Origin: Spirometra erinaceieuropaei
Taxonomy: Eukaryota > Platyhelminthes > Cestoda > Diphyllobothriidea > Diphyllobothriidae
Length of the DNA: 64,000 bases
Reading direction: 5' to 3'
Assembly (NCBI GenBank): GCA_902702965.1
Contig: CACRXP010000880.1
Location: 173,284 to 237,283, forward strand
In this document: positions 37,440-49,147 of the stretch, in pieces
How positions within the stretch are numbered: the first letter of the stretch is position 1
Layout: every line of letters begins with the position of its first letter
Notes under the pieces: generated by a model
Seen by the model: only the letters and a program-made list of their open reading frames with translations
What the model was told of the DNA's origin: nothing
Databases searched by the model: none
Translations under genes and position numbers: made by a program

Positions 37440-37610
37440 GGTGCTGTTATCGGTTAAGATCTTCTTCAAGTGTTTGTTGTGGATCAGGTGGTGTGATGAT
37501 ACGCCTAGGTGGGGTCCGCCCGCGCAAGCTACCTGAGCTCTCTCCGCCCCTCGTCCTGACACCGGACCCAGGTGAAAAGGAGGAGAAAGAATGTGTGACA
37601 GATACTTCGT
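37440..37610 (+). repeat. Dispersed repeat G, copy 1
   Basis: TCAAGTGTTTGTTGTGGATC, ACACCGGACCCAGGTG and AGGAGGAGAAAGAATG recur in the same order at 62695-62860. Confidence 0.55.
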
Positions 37611-37974
37611 TAGTCACCGTGTCTACTCCACCTTGCTTGGAGCATATGGTGGACCTCGTCGGACACGACAGTCGAACTGTCATGTCCCAGATTAATCATT
37701 ATTGCAATCTGCCCCATTGGGGAGCATACAGAGAAGTTGGAATTAATTTTTAAACAACTTTGATGCAGTTACGGGTCTCTTCTGACGTTTCTGTGCGGTT
37801 CGATGGAATTTTCTGAGCAAATTCTTGCGCTGCTAGTTGAAAAGTGCATATATATATATGCAGAAAGTGACGCAACTCACGAGACGTTTAACTGAGACTT
37901 TGATATATGGGAAAAATTCATGCCATTTAGACAGTCACATTTACAGGTTGTGTAATTGTTACAGGCTACCTGAA

Positions 37975-38075
37975 AGACGCGTATTCAGAAGCCGACATTC
38001 AGAGGCGACTGAAATATCCTTAGATTATACTAAGCAATTCTTTCTAACCGAAATCATATTTTGGAATTCCAGCCA
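37975..38075 (+). mobile_element. Foldback element relic, right arm fragment
   Basis: AGAAGCCGACATTCAGAGGC followed by GACTGAAATATCCTTAGATT matches the distal right arm of the family. The rest is unrecognisable. It lies just upstream of a complete copy. Confidence 0.4.
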
Positions 38076-38257
38076 ATTTTGCATGGGCTCTGGCTGTTCC
38101 TGAACTATCTTGCAGAGTTTTAAACCCTTTCAGTTAAAACAGTAAGCTTTTAAAGTACTCTCACTCAGAAGCAAGCCGGTTGTCAAGTTTGAGTCAAATT
38201 CGACCTATGTCCATTCTCTACTAATGACTCTCACAATCCAACTCAAGAAATACTATA

Positions 38258-39225
38258 CAGTAGGTGGGCTAACTCATGAAATGTTAACCTAAATTCCGAA
38301 ATGCGTTTTCGTTTCTAAGATATTAATTAAGCAGGGTTGTAAAACTAGTCATCATGCCGTATGATTATATAATAATTCAGCTACCTCAGGATGTTGGCTC
38401 TCGAGCGAACTTCTTTCCGGCTGCATAAAAAGTACACTCTGTAAAAAATGACTACCTAAGTAGCACGCATTTTTCTCGCTGATTTTCGATGCCCTCAAAA
38501 ATTCAATTATATTTCATGAAACACATGCATAAAAATATTTATTCGATCGCTCATCCAGTAGAAAATAACGTCTTCCAATTCTCTACTCCAAGGAAGGTCA
38601 TAAGTCGGTTTTAAGAAAGTTTCTAATTGAGAGAGTTTTTAATACTGTGCAATGGCCGTTCAAAAACGTCATGTCTCTGCCTTTACCAATATGGCTCAAA
38701 TCCACTGCTAAATTTTATGAACAGCTTTTGGTCTTCTCTTAATACCGTAGAGAAGTGCACGGTTTTCCGTACGCGGAAAGTGTACGGATTGTAGTTTGGA
38801 AACCCTGAATGCAAGTGTAACGGCAGATCGGGTTCAAAATTATTCGGCAATTGGAAAAAATTTTCAAAACAGAACTATACCCTTCCTTTGAGTAGAAAAT
38901 GGGAAGAAAAAGTAATTTTCTACTGAATGAGGAAAAGAATGCATATTTTTCTGCATGTTTTCCATGAAATATAATTGAATTTTTAAGAGCATCGAAAATC
39001 AACGAGAAAAATGTATGCTATATAAGCAGTCATTTTTTACAGAGTATAGTTTTTGCATGCAGCCGAAAAGAAGTTTGTTCGAAAGCTGGCATCTCGAGGT
39101 AACTAAATTACTAGAGAATCACGCTGCATGATGGTTAGTTTTGCCATCCTACTTAATTAATCTTTTCGAAACGAAAACACATTTGAGGATTCCGGTTGAC
39201 ATTTTATGAGTTAGCTAATCTACTG
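38258..39225 (+). mobile_element. Foldback DNA element copy
   Basis: A 968-bp element bounded exactly by TA (38256-38257) and TA (39226-39227), with termini CAGTAGGTGGGCTAACTCAT and GAGTTAGCTAATCTACTG. Arms run about 38258-38635 and 38847-39225. This is the clearest case for a TA target duplication. Confidence 0.88.
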
Positions 39226-39229
39226 TACA

Positions 39230-41390
39230 TCTTCACACCTGTTGAAAAAGTCGGAGGTTTAATTATTGTCGGTATTAGACATAACAGGGGACTATCTTTA
39301 AAAACGTGTGAACTGAGTAGATACTTTTATGTACAGCATTATGCAACAGGGTGCGGTTATAAGTATGGAAAGGATTGGAGTTCATGGGTTCCTGTAATAC
39401 GGCAAGGGTATTTAGTAGTGGACTTATCAATACGGCTGGCAGACGCGGTAATTGACGGAATCTTAGATGGTACTGATAAATTATCCACTTCAGTCATATG
39501 TTCGTTTCACTACTCCGACGAAGTGTTGGGACAGGCGCAATAAGCAAGGTACGAATTAGGGTCGCATTAAGGAAAGGAAAACGGAAAATCCATGGTTTCT
39601 GGTTAATGATGGCCAGATTGGGCAAGACGGAAGGCGGCTAGCTAACTTATTTCTAACCTCAAGCAGAACTTCCCCCCGACACCATTTTTTAACTTAACCA
39701 CAACCCTCACCAAAAGTAAGTTTTTTGGGCGTCCGTAAATAAAACGATTATCACCAAAATAAATGCCTGCGTAAATGGCATAAGTAGAAATTTTGTAGTA
39801 ATAAAATTGCAGGCTACATATTCAATCGTAGCCCTCAACGATCCCCGAATTACAGATGGGCTTTCATAACTTTCCAGCGAAAGTTAGGGTTAATTTGGGG
39901 GTTAAGAGGGCCAGTGTTGGGGTTACGATTGGGGTTATGTCTGGTAACGATAAGGCGTAGGACTCCCAAGTAGACAGCAACTCCAAAAATATGCCCAAAA
40001 ATTCAGTATGACCGTAAACATCACTTAATATTAACCGTTCCAATTTTTTCAAATTCTCTTCACTTCCTGACTGAATGTAAACTTGCAAGCGGCCTTTTAT
40101 TCCAAACCATTTATTTTTTGAAAGTTTCTTTTTGTTTCTTTTTTTAGTTATCGCGCTCACTTTCTGTGCCAAATGACAGCGTAAGATAAGATGTTCCGCA
40201 GAAATTTATAAATATTCTGTGGCTTTTGCCCTCCGTCCTGTGCGTTGTCTCACCCGTAAAACCCTCTCAACCACCATTCAGCGCATGACACGGTCCACAG
40301 TCTAGCACAAAATAATTCGAGGTCCTACACCCTATCGTCGCCTTCGGTTTAAAGCTACGGCACGGGAAATCGTACCCCATGGAATTAGCACAGGGTCGGC
40401 TTTACTACGGGTTTGCATATCCCCGCGTCCAGACCTTTGTCAGCCTTTCATCTCCTTTTTAACCCATTATGTTCCCTAAAGCGATTGACTTCCTGGTCAT
40501 CGAGTGGGAAGAATACACCAGACTTCTGGGAATGCAGTTTCGTTAGAAGCAGCCTACTCCCCTTGTTTAGATCCATGGTCGCACAACCTTAATAAAATTC
40601 CTCAGAAATGATGATTAATCCCTAACACGTTGGCAGGATTCGGTGTTTCATGGCCCAGGTGCAGGAATTTCCTGGAATCGGCATTTTCTACCAGCCGTCC
40701 TATAGGGCTATTTTTGCGAAGTATTCTGTCTGCGAAAACGCCCATGTAGAGAAGAACCCTTGATGGATGTCAGTAGTTACTTTAGAACAAGTAAGCAATG
40801 TCCATCTGTCAAAAGAAGGAGCGCTCTCCACCAAAGAAAGCAAACTGAAGACAAAGCAAGCGTGCTAGTCTCAGTACAGTCTGCACTTAATTCTCTTTTG
40901 CCCTTTATGCAAAGCCAAGTTGACCTTTTGGGCTGGGCGAGAGGAATTAAAATGCCACTCCTTTCCACCCCGCGACACTGCCTGCCGGAACACGGGGTTC
41001 GGTATTGGCAAGAAGGAGGTTTTTCAGTGAATTCTATCAAGGAAAACAATATTTACCCGCAATTCACAGAAGCTTGGTCTTCAGAAAAGGGGGTGACTAG
41101 AGCTACTGCTTCGGAGATAAGTGACGCCCCTGTGGTGAGGAACCGGACTAATTAGCCTTTGACAATTTAGTACCATTTTCTTTGACCGGATTGCTTGTTT
41201 GAATGTGACGAAAAACAACACACCTGTACAACCCGCCTCGCTGGCCTGATTTGCTGTCGCGCTCTGTTGTCAGGTTACTTAACGTTCAGAATCTCAATAT
41301 TATTCACTGCTCAGTTTTACTTGCTGCCTTAAAGGCTAAGGGCTCGTGAGATATAACTCGTTAGTTCGTGAGAACATTACCCTATTTCCG
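39230..41390. other. No recognisable gene; possible LTR at the right end
   Basis: The last ~200 bases before the tRNA-Trp complementary tract at 41395 may be an LTR, but its start could not be placed. The rest shows nothing I can name. Confidence 0.4.
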
Positions 41391-41394
41391 TCAT

Positions 41395-41437
41395 TGGTGA
41401 CCCCGGCGTGATTCGAACACGCAACCTTCTGACTCCA
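41395..41437 (+). other. tRNA-Trp complementary tract, likely primer-binding site of an LTR retrotransposon
   Basis: TGGTGACCCCGGCGTGATTC and the next ~20 bases are complementary to the 3' half of eukaryotic tRNA-Trp including the CCA end. The bases just before read CCGTCA-T, and LTRs commonly end in CA. CsRn1-type Ty3/gypsy elements of flatworms use tRNA-Trp as primer, which makes a primer-binding site the favoured reading. A reverse-transcribed tRNA-Trp pseudogene is the alternative. No second LTR, gag or pol frame was found nearby. Confidence 0.6.
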
Positions 41438-41750
41438 CCCCAAAACTTCTCAATGTGCTCCCTGGCACTTGAAGGATGCAGCAGACTATTCGGGACATCA
41501 TTTGCTGGGCTCAAATCCTCGGTCGGGCAAATACTGGAGAATAGGAACAGATCTCCCGTATTACCACGGATGAATTCGGACAGTCCGACCGTCTCATGTG
41601 ACAACGTCCACCGCCCGCCCATGACTAGGCGGGTAGGAGTAAACTAGTTTGTAATGAGGCAGCCTTGAGCTCAGCGCCTGCCGTGTGCTCTCCTCCCTCA
41701 TCATCCAGGCAATGACAGTGTCAAGACGAACAGAGGTGGGCACGGAGGTA

Positions 41751-42748
41751 CAGTAGATATGCTAACTCATGAAATGTCAACCAAAATTTCGAAATGCGTT
41801 CTCGTTTCGGAAAAATCAATTAAGTAGTGTTGTAAAACTTATCACCATGCCGCATAAATCTACAAAGATCCAGTTACCTCAGGGGTTCAGCTTTCGAAAC
41901 AACTTATTTTCGGTTGCATGCGAGATTTATACTCTGCAAAAAATGACTACTTAGGTAGCATGCAATTTTCTCATTGATTTTCGATGCCCTTGAAAATTCA
42001 ATTATATTTCATGGAAAACATGCATAAAAATATTCATTCTTTTGCTTATTAGGTAGAAAATCACGTCTTCTTCCAATTTCATACTCAAAAGAAGAGTACA
42101 ATTCGGTTTTAAAAAAACTTTTCTAACTTCCGAATAATTTTGAACCTGACCTGCTGTTACACTTGCATTCAGGGTTTCAAAACTACAAGCCATATATTTT
42201 CCGTGTCCGGAAAACCATGCATTTCTCTACGGTGTTAAGAGGAGATCATATGAGGTTCATAAAATTAGGCAGTGGATTTGAGCAATATTGTTAACTTTAC
42301 AAGCCACATTCGTAAATGCAGATACATGACGTTTCATGAACGGCCATTCAACGGTATTAAAAAAATCTCACAATTAGAAACTTTTTTAACACCAAATTAT
42401 GCTCTTCTTTTGAGTATGAAATTGGAAGAAGACGTGATTTTCTACCGAATAAGTAAAAGAATGAATATGTTTATGCATGTTTTCCATGAATTGTAATTGA
42501 ATTTTCAAGGACATCGAAAATAAATGAGAAAATTGCATGCTACTTAAGTAGTCATTATTTTGCAGAGTACAGATCTTGCATGCAGCCGAAAATAAGTTCT
42601 TTCGAAAGCCGACACCCTGAGGTGACTGGATCATTATAGATTTATGTTGCATCATGATTAGTTTTACAACACTACTTAATTTATCTTTTCGAAACGAGAA
42701 CGCATTTCGAAATTTTGGTTGATATTTCATGAGTTAGCACATCTACCG
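41751..42748 (-). mobile_element. Foldback DNA element copy, opposite orientation
   Basis: A 998-bp element flanked by TA on both sides (41749-41750, 42749-42750). The arms of about 385 bp are very similar to each other, more so than in the other copies. The asymmetric centre (GACGTTTCATGAACGGCC) is inverted relative to the copies at 34.5 and 38.3 kb. Confidence 0.88.
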
Positions 42749-42920
42749 TAGTGTCTGGCAAAATTAACTAACACATCTACTTATGCCACAAACGGCCGGC
42801 CTCCCGCAGAATGCACCCGGGGTTTTGCGGGGGGGGGAGGACCCGGAGCGATTTACCCCATCAGTCGGCAGCCTCCCAAGCCACGAACTTTAGCGCGTCG
42901 TCATAAATTCAAGCGTGTCA

Positions 42921-43180
42921 GAACAACGGGCTCGTGGTCAAGTGATCCCGAATTCGAGCCTCGGGTGTTCCACGCTTCGGGGTTGGGCATGGCTGGTTGA
43001 CGACAGCTACTAAGCCAGAAATGGCCATTTCAGTCTCCCTTGTCCTTGTCGGTAATGCCCTACTGCCTATATCATGCGCCGCTGTGTGGTTGCTGGTTGG
43101 GCTCGAGAGAGAACGCGTAAGGCACAACGGAACCAGTGAGATCCGTAAGAACGATCGGTGAGCGCTTCTACCATTGTATA
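42921..43180 (+). mobile_element. tRNA-Arg-derived SINE with the tRNA middle deleted
   Basis: The head runs ACAACGGGCTCGTGGTCAAG straight into GAATTCGAGCCTCGGGTG, skipping the anticodon arm. The body and tail, including the GGGCTCGAGAGAGAACGC block and GATCGGTGAGCGC, are complete. Confidence 0.8.
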
Positions 43181-43182
43181 CT

Positions 43183-43375
43183 CCCGATCGAAAACCGACA
43201 GGACAACGGGCTCGTGGCCCAGTGTTTAGGGGCGCGGACTTCTAACTAACAGGTCGCGAGTTCGAGCCTCGGGTGTTCCACACTTCGGGGTTGGGTATGG
43301 CTGGCTGACGACGGCTAATAAGCCAGAAATGGCCATTCCAGTCTCCCTTGTCTTTGTCGGTAATGCTATTCCGTG
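43183..43375 (+). mobile_element. tRNA-Arg-derived SINE, intact tRNA-like head
   Basis: The best copy of the head: A-box TGGCCCAGTGTTTAGGGG, loop GACTTCTAAC (anticodon TCT, arginine) and B-box GAGTTCGAGCC, then the body TGGCTGACGACGGCTAATAA. It follows the previous copy in tandem, joined at ATCGAAAACCGACAGG. Confidence 0.85.
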
Positions 43376-43560
43376 TCAGACTTACTGTTAGTGAGGAATG
43401 CGTCGATGTGCCATGGGGGTGGACACGCCAAAGTCAACCTCTTTCTCTTTCTCTCACTCTCTCTCTCACTCTCTCTTATCCCATGCAGCAGTCTACTGTC
43501 CGAGTATGTCGGCAAACTGGTGGTGGGGTAGGGCGCAGTGGCTGAAGGTGACAACGCCCA
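43371..43560 (+). repeat. Dispersed repeat B, copy 2, with (CT)n tract
   Basis: Directly follows a SINE and begins GTCAGACTTACTGTTAGTGAGG, as at 2.5 kb. A 40-base CTCTCT tract (43438-43477) lies inside. Confidence 0.5.
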
Positions 43561-43756
43561 GGCATGTCGCCACACCCATCCCATGTGCGGCAGTAGTTGC
43601 GTCACGCACTGACTCTGCTCCCCTCCCCTCTATAGCAGTATCCCAGCTACAGGGGGCGAATGTGTTGCACTCTTTAGCGGAACAGCCTCGCTTACTTGGG
43701 CGGGGGACTGTCACAGAACAGAAGGAACCGGGGCGACCAAGCCGTAAGGACAGACT

Positions 43757-44320
43757 GCATTTCGGGAGGACGCGGAAATCACCCCGATGGTCAGTAGCTC
43801 AGTCAAATGGTCTAAAGCGGCCCTGCGGTCGACGTGGCACTGCACGCGGCAAAACGACCACGTCAGCTAGATGCCGATGGTGATGATTACACGTCATCCA
43901 GCTAGACGGTCTGGCGGCCGAGGGTTGCGAGTCATGGGTGGGGGGAGGGGGCTGATTAGGAGAACAGGCANNNNNNNNNNNNNNNNNNNNNNNNNNNNNN
44001 NNNNNNNNNNNNNNNNNNNNNNNNNNNNNNNNNNNNNNNNNNNNNNNNNNNNNNNNNNNNNNNNNNNNNNNNNNNNNNNNNNNNNNNNNNNNNNNNNNNN
44101 NNNNNNNNNNNNNNNNNNNNNNNNNNNNNNNNNNNNNNNNNNNNGCAGCTTTTTGCAGGCTCTCGATAAGATCCTGTCTGTTGATTGGTTCAAGCTAACT
44201 CCGGTCTCTCCGATGGCGTATTCACGCGGTTTGCCCGCGCACAGTCATGGTGCCTCGAAAATATGCAATGCCAGCTAGCAAAATTGTTCTACTGGGCCTA
44301 CGAACGAACCAAAAGTTCAA
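43757..44320 (+). repeat. Dispersed repeat A, copy 2, interrupted by an assembly gap
   Basis: Same unit as at 33.6 kb. The run of Ns (43971-44144, 174 bases) falls exactly where the other copy has only 21 bases (33810-33830), in G-rich sequence. Confidence 0.75.
43971..44144. other. Assembly gap
   Basis: 174 undetermined bases. Frames spanning it are meaningless. Confidence 0.99.
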
Positions 44321-44524
44321 AACTTAGGCCCACAACAACTTGCCCAATGTGGCCCAGTTAAACAGATTTCGCTTTATTTTCATCCACTCGAGTCCTATTG
44401 ACTTCCCAGCCTGTCATAGGTCCCACAACTACTCAAAAAGTCACACCAGACATGCAAACATGTACAATTTTATTCGGGTACTAAGGAGATACAACCGCAC
44501 CGGCGACTTGCGGGCATTCAGTCA

Positions 44525-44791
44525 GTTGTGACTATTCAGCCCCACCTGAAGTAAACAAACCCCACACACCTGTAATACGGGACCGGTGGTAATAGAGGTT
44601 TTTACAGGTGTGGCCGGGGTCAAGTAGTTGTATGCAAAAGGAAAGCTATTGGGAATGCGCGGTTGCGCGCTGAGTGGGTGAGAAATAGTTGCCTTAACTC
44701 TAACCCTAACCTCCAACCCTAACCACCAATCTTAATCCCCAACTCCAACAGTGCTGTGTCCACCAGGTGGGGCTACATAACCACATCTTAC
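44525..44791 (-). mobile_element. Short inverted-repeat element with telomere-like core, copy 2
   Basis: Same family as the element at 36.1 kb, inverted. Termini are GACTATTCAGCCCCACCTG and GGTGGGGCTACATAACCACATC, with CTAACCCTAACC-type units at about 44695-44745 and the shared GAGGTTTTTACAGGTGTGGC segment. Confidence 0.72.
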
Positions 44792-44884
44792 AGGGCAAAT
44801 CTTTGCTATTTGCCACTTCCTTCTGCACTAATTTTATCCGAAATTTCCTTCTGGTCTCTCATTTACCGGCACACTCTTTATAAT

Positions 44885-45045
44885 AAATGATAATACATAT
44901 TGACCCAACTGTGAAAAACTCGGTGCCTCGGTGGGATTCCAACCCCGGAGCAAGGGGAAGGCTTTAGTACAGCCAACGCTCTAACCAATTGAGCCACGAG
45001 GTCCCGCCGGACGATTCAAAATCTGCCAAAACATCCATGAATTAC
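44885..45045 (-). repeat. tRNA-bearing dispersed repeat, inverted partial copy 3
   Basis: The minus strand reads the same tRNA-like core (GGACCTCGTGGCTCAATTGG, GTTGGCTGTACTAAAGCC) and the downstream CAGTTGGGTCAATATG. It is immediately adjacent to copy 2 in opposite orientation, so the two tRNA cores form an inverted repeat about 200 bases apart. Confidence 0.7.
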
Positions 45046-45350
45046 GTAAGCCTGGTATTCATCTGGTGGATTCTGGGTGAATTACTTAGGAAATCCTGTC
45101 TGGGCAGTCAGCTCACTGTATCAGATTTTGTGGATTCCAGACGTTGCAGCAGGTGGGGCGGGTAACTTGACCCAAATGTGATTAAACTCGCGTCGTCCGG
45201 CGGGGCCTCGTAGCTCAGGTGGTTAGAGCGTTGGCTGTACTAAAGCCTTCCCCTTACTGCATGGGTTCGAATCCGACCGAGGCGTCGATTTTTTCACAGT
45301 TGGGTCAATATGAATTATTCAAACACTGCCAAAACATCTATGAATAAATG
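45046..45350 (+). repeat. tRNA-bearing dispersed repeat, copy 2
   Basis: The tRNA-like part (45204-45283) has acceptor GCCTCG/CGAGGC, D-arm GCTC...GAGC, and GGGTTCGAATCC. The central GGCTGTACTAAAGCC can be read with GTA or ACT as anticodon. The same flanking sequence surrounds it as in the 28.5 kb copy. Confidence 0.72.
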
Positions 45351-45894
45351 ATAATAGTAAAATTAATAAAATAAATTCAAAAAACGGACATGTGAGACTA
45401 AAAATAACCCACATCATCTAGTCTTTTTGGTATGCTGCGGAGATGGTTGGCACACAGAGTGCAAACTGTCCGACAAGGGGGCTTCCAACCTCCCCTGACA
45501 GACCGAGTCAGTTGTGCTGCCGATACAAGTTGTTTGAAGTAATGCCGAATCGCCGCCACAGACGGTAGCAAGAGAACAGATGGAACTGAATTTATAGGTT
45601 GGAAGTTGAGGACAGTTGTTCACTGGGGAACTGGCGCAGCGTATATTGGTGGAAGGGGGATATTTTGGGAGAATGGAAAAGGACGTCTGATACAAATGCG
45701 TTCCCAGTGGTGAACATTAAAAGCTTGCTTGAGGGAGCGCCAAAATGCAAGCAAAACGAATTATTTAAGTGTGGATGCAATACTCACTAGCATTAACTAC
45801 AATCCGCGCAAAATGCCAGCCTGTTGTACAATCCACACTAGTTAAAAGCAACTACCTACCTGGGCTATAAGTCCTCCATATATTACAACTCTTT

Positions 45895-46380
45895 CATTTC
45901 CTCAGAAAGTATTCATTAACTTGGAGTAAATCAGTCGATTTGGGATTTTATAGGTTAGGATCTGTGTTGTCTCAATACGTACTTCTGGCTGCCTGTTGGC
46001 AGTTTATGACTGCTACGCGGTTATTCCGTAATGGCCAACGGACTTCGCCCCAAATAATCGTATCAAAGTTCAGTTGGAGCCGAAAAGTCTCAGATAGTCT
46101 GAGTTACTTCAAGTTAACGATAAATTTCAGAGGAAATTGAAAAAAACTTTCAAGTTCGGAAGTGAAGAATCTTCTAGAAGGCACACAGGGCACGCCGGGG
46201 GACCCACTGATGAGACGAACCCTTTGCAGCTGTGCCATGCAGCGGCAGAATATCGGTGAAACACGCGTTTCTGGGCTTTTAGTTATTATCTATGCTTTCG
46301 AGTATGGTATATCGGGCTATCTCTGTACCTTCTATATGTGTCCGTTGCTAGTTGGAACCTAGTACAAAATCACCGTGTTA
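45895..46380 (+). repeat. Inverted-repeat element F, copy 1
   Basis: ATTTCCTCAGAAAGTATTC...ACTTGGAGTAAATC at the left is roughly the reverse complement of GAGTTACTTCAAGTTAACGA...AGGAAATTG near 46140. The right flank (CCCACTGATGAGACGAACCC, GAATATCGGTGAAACACGCG) matches segments at 56.4 and 56.6 kb. Confidence 0.6.
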
Positions 46381-46526
46381 ATCTTGTGGTGGGTTTTATT
46401 TTTTTCAATAAATATGCTTAAGGGAATGGCAAATTTGGACTTTTAAAATTTATTCGGTGCGGTATATTTTGAAGGGGTTTCCGCATTTTCAGCAGCATTT
46501 AGGGATTGCCAACCGCGTATCATGTG

Positions 46527-47622
46527 CAGTAGAGGTACTAACTCATGAAATGTTAACCGAAATTCTGAAATGCGTTTTCGACTCGAAAAGGTGACTTAAG
46601 TAGTATTGTTGTATTAACCACCCTGCAGCATAATCCCATAATAACTCAGTTACACCACGATGCCAGCTTTTGAACGAACTTCTTCTCTGCCGCCTGCAAA
46701 AATTGCACTCTGCAAGGAGGACTAATTAGGTAACATGAAATTTATCTGTTAATTTCCGATGTGCTTCTAAATTCAAATATATTTCATAGCAAACATGCAT
46801 AAAAATACTTATTCTCTTACTCAATTGCAGAAAATTACGTCTTCTTTAAATTGCATACTTGAAGAAAGAGTATAATTCGGTTTTAAAACGTTTTTAATCG
46901 TGAGATTTTCAAGGCCATGAAATGTCCGTTTATAAAACTCAGTGTCTTTACATTTACTAATGCCGCTTGTACAGTTTACAATATAGCTCAAGTCCACTGA
47001 AAAATTTATGAACCCCTGTATGGCGTCCTCTTAATACTGTGGAGAAATGTATGATTTTCCGTACAAGAAAAGTATAAAAACTTGTAGTTTGGGAACCCTT
47101 AATGCCACTGTAACGGGGTGTTGGCTGCAAAATTATTCGGGAACTGGAAAAGGTTTTTAAAATCAAATTCTACTCTTCCTTCAATCAAAAAATTTGATGA
47201 AGACATGATTTTCTACCGAATGAGTAAACGAATGAATATTTTTATGCATGTTTTCCACGAAATATATTGGAATCTACAAGGACAACAAAAACCAATGAGA
47301 AAATGCATAATGACGGTGGACTCCTGCACGAGTCTAAAAACTCAGAAAAATATGCAAAATGTTCCGGTGGTCGAACCCTCTTCTTCTTCTTCTTCTTCTT
47401 CTTCAGAAAATGTATACTAATTAAAAAGTCATTTTTACAGAGTGCTATTTTTTATGCGGCTGGAGAGAAGTTCGTTCGAAAGCAGGCACCCAAAAATTAC
47501 CGAATTATCATAGGATTATGCCATACGGTGGTTACTATTACAACCCTACTTAAGTCACCCTTTGGAGTCGAAAACGCATTTCAGCACTTCGATTAACATC
47601 TCATGAGTTAGCACACCTATTG
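46527..47622 (+). mobile_element. Foldback DNA element copy with a CTT microsatellite in one arm
   Basis: Starts CAGTAGAGGTACTAACTCAT and ends GAGTTAGCACACCTATTG followed by TA. At 1096 bp it is longer than its relatives because the right arm contains extra sequence with a (CTT)n run at about 47379-47405. Open frames across it are accidental. Confidence 0.85.
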
Positions 47623-47684
47623 TACTTGATCTAAAGCAAATTAAAGGTTAGGGTTTTGGACTTTCTAATGCTTATTGGCTAAAA

Positions 47685-47765
47685 CAACGCGGGTTCGAGC
47701 CTCCTGACTGACCAGACATTGCCATCCCGTTCTCCCTCTACCTATATTACCAGTCGCAGGGTGAC
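47685..47765 (+). mobile_element. tRNA-Arg-derived SINE remnant
   Basis: GCGGGTTCGAGCCTCCTGACTG (B-box region) and ATTGCCATCCCGTTCTCCCT recall the family with most of the body deleted. Short and diverged. Confidence 0.4.
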
Positions 47766-47829
47766 TATCTTCAGGGCTCCTGCTTTAGCCTCCAAGCGCG
47801 ACTAGATCGGTAAATGCGCCTTCAACTTA

Positions 47830-47990
47830 CAGTAGATGTACCATCACATGAAATATTGACCGAAATTACAAAATGTGTCTTCGACTAGAAAAGACCACCT
47901 AAGTAGGAATGTGAAATTAATTGTCGTGCAAAATAATATCAACATGCTTCGGTCACGATAGAATACCGGCTTCTACCGAAATAAGCTGGA
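47830..47990 (+). mobile_element. Foldback element relic, left terminus only
   Basis: After TA, the sequence CAGTAGATGTACCATCACAT and about 150 bases of the left arm are recognisable before similarity stops near 47990. Confidence 0.6.
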
Positions 47991-47999
47991 TTTTCGCCG

Positions 48000-49147
48000 A
48001 AATGTCCTTGTCAACTTCAGGCCAAAATTGAAAGATTTTTACTGAATAAATTGCTCCAGGCTTATGCACTGATTTCTGAAAAAAATGTAATGGTTCAACA
48101 GTATGCGTTTGTTAGGACCTACCAATTTACGAATTATTACAGAACTCACTTTTACAATAATTTAAGATGACTCGCATGTCATTGATTGTCAGCCAAAAAA
48201 ATCTCCCCATATGCGCCCTTCCGGTTACAGCATGTCACACTTTCTAAATGTACACGAAAAAAATATTTATTGTTCAGCAACAGTGAGAGTCAGACCACTC
48301 TTCCCCCTTAGGTATTTACCGTCTATTTTTGGACAGCCTACGACTGTTTACCATTGGTTGTAGTCACCTGGATCCCTGTCCAAATACCATATGGGTAGTT
48401 TTTTCCGCAAATGTGCAAAATCGCCCACACATGCTTTCGAGCTATGATACAGATGTCATCACTATTGAACTCCTTTCGTTCTCATTAGAAATGACTGTTT
48501 TGGCCCGCTTCTTTACCTAAGGCTACCGAGGTGTGATTTAAAAGCCGACTGGTAGGAAATACCCCCTCAATCCGAATTTCCACACAATAGTATGGGCACT
48601 TTTTCGCCCCACCCGCGATGTCTGTATTGATTTAATCCCATTTTACAGAAAGAATGAACACACAGTCCTTTTCGATGACGATTATCTTGCAGCATTGGCC
48701 TTCGTCAACGCGGATGCTGGAATTCAAATCATGCGTCAACTTTCAAAAGTTTGCAGTTCTGCAAATTATTGAGACACTCGAAGAGTTGTACGCATAGTTC
48801 GCTAAGCCTGGATTCCTTACTGGTACTCGTAATATATGCAATACAATATCTCTTTCTGTAGAACCATGCAAGCTAATATTTATTTGTTTTATGAGACATT
48901 CTGGCGTATAGGATGGACATCCTAAGGAAGACTGAAAGGGGCGATTTTTTTTAAAGGGCACAAAGGCTAATAAACCGCCCAAAACAGAAATACTTTCTCA
49001 TTAAAGTCCAAAATGTCTCGAAAACCTTACTTTCCATAAGATGAACGTTTGGACTAAATGCTCTTTGCTTTTGCTACGGAAGTATGTTTAAATATGTGCG
49101 GGCGTCGGAAATCAGTGTTAAAATCCAACTTCATTAAGTTTTACGGC
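48000..49147. other. No recognisable feature
   Basis: AT-rich sequence between two foldback relics with only accidental open frames. Confidence 0.45.

Noticed and set aside
45414..45695. 93-codon Ser/Thr/Cys-rich minus-strand frame
   Set aside because: Length is within chance expectation for this window, and no splice partner or domain was found.
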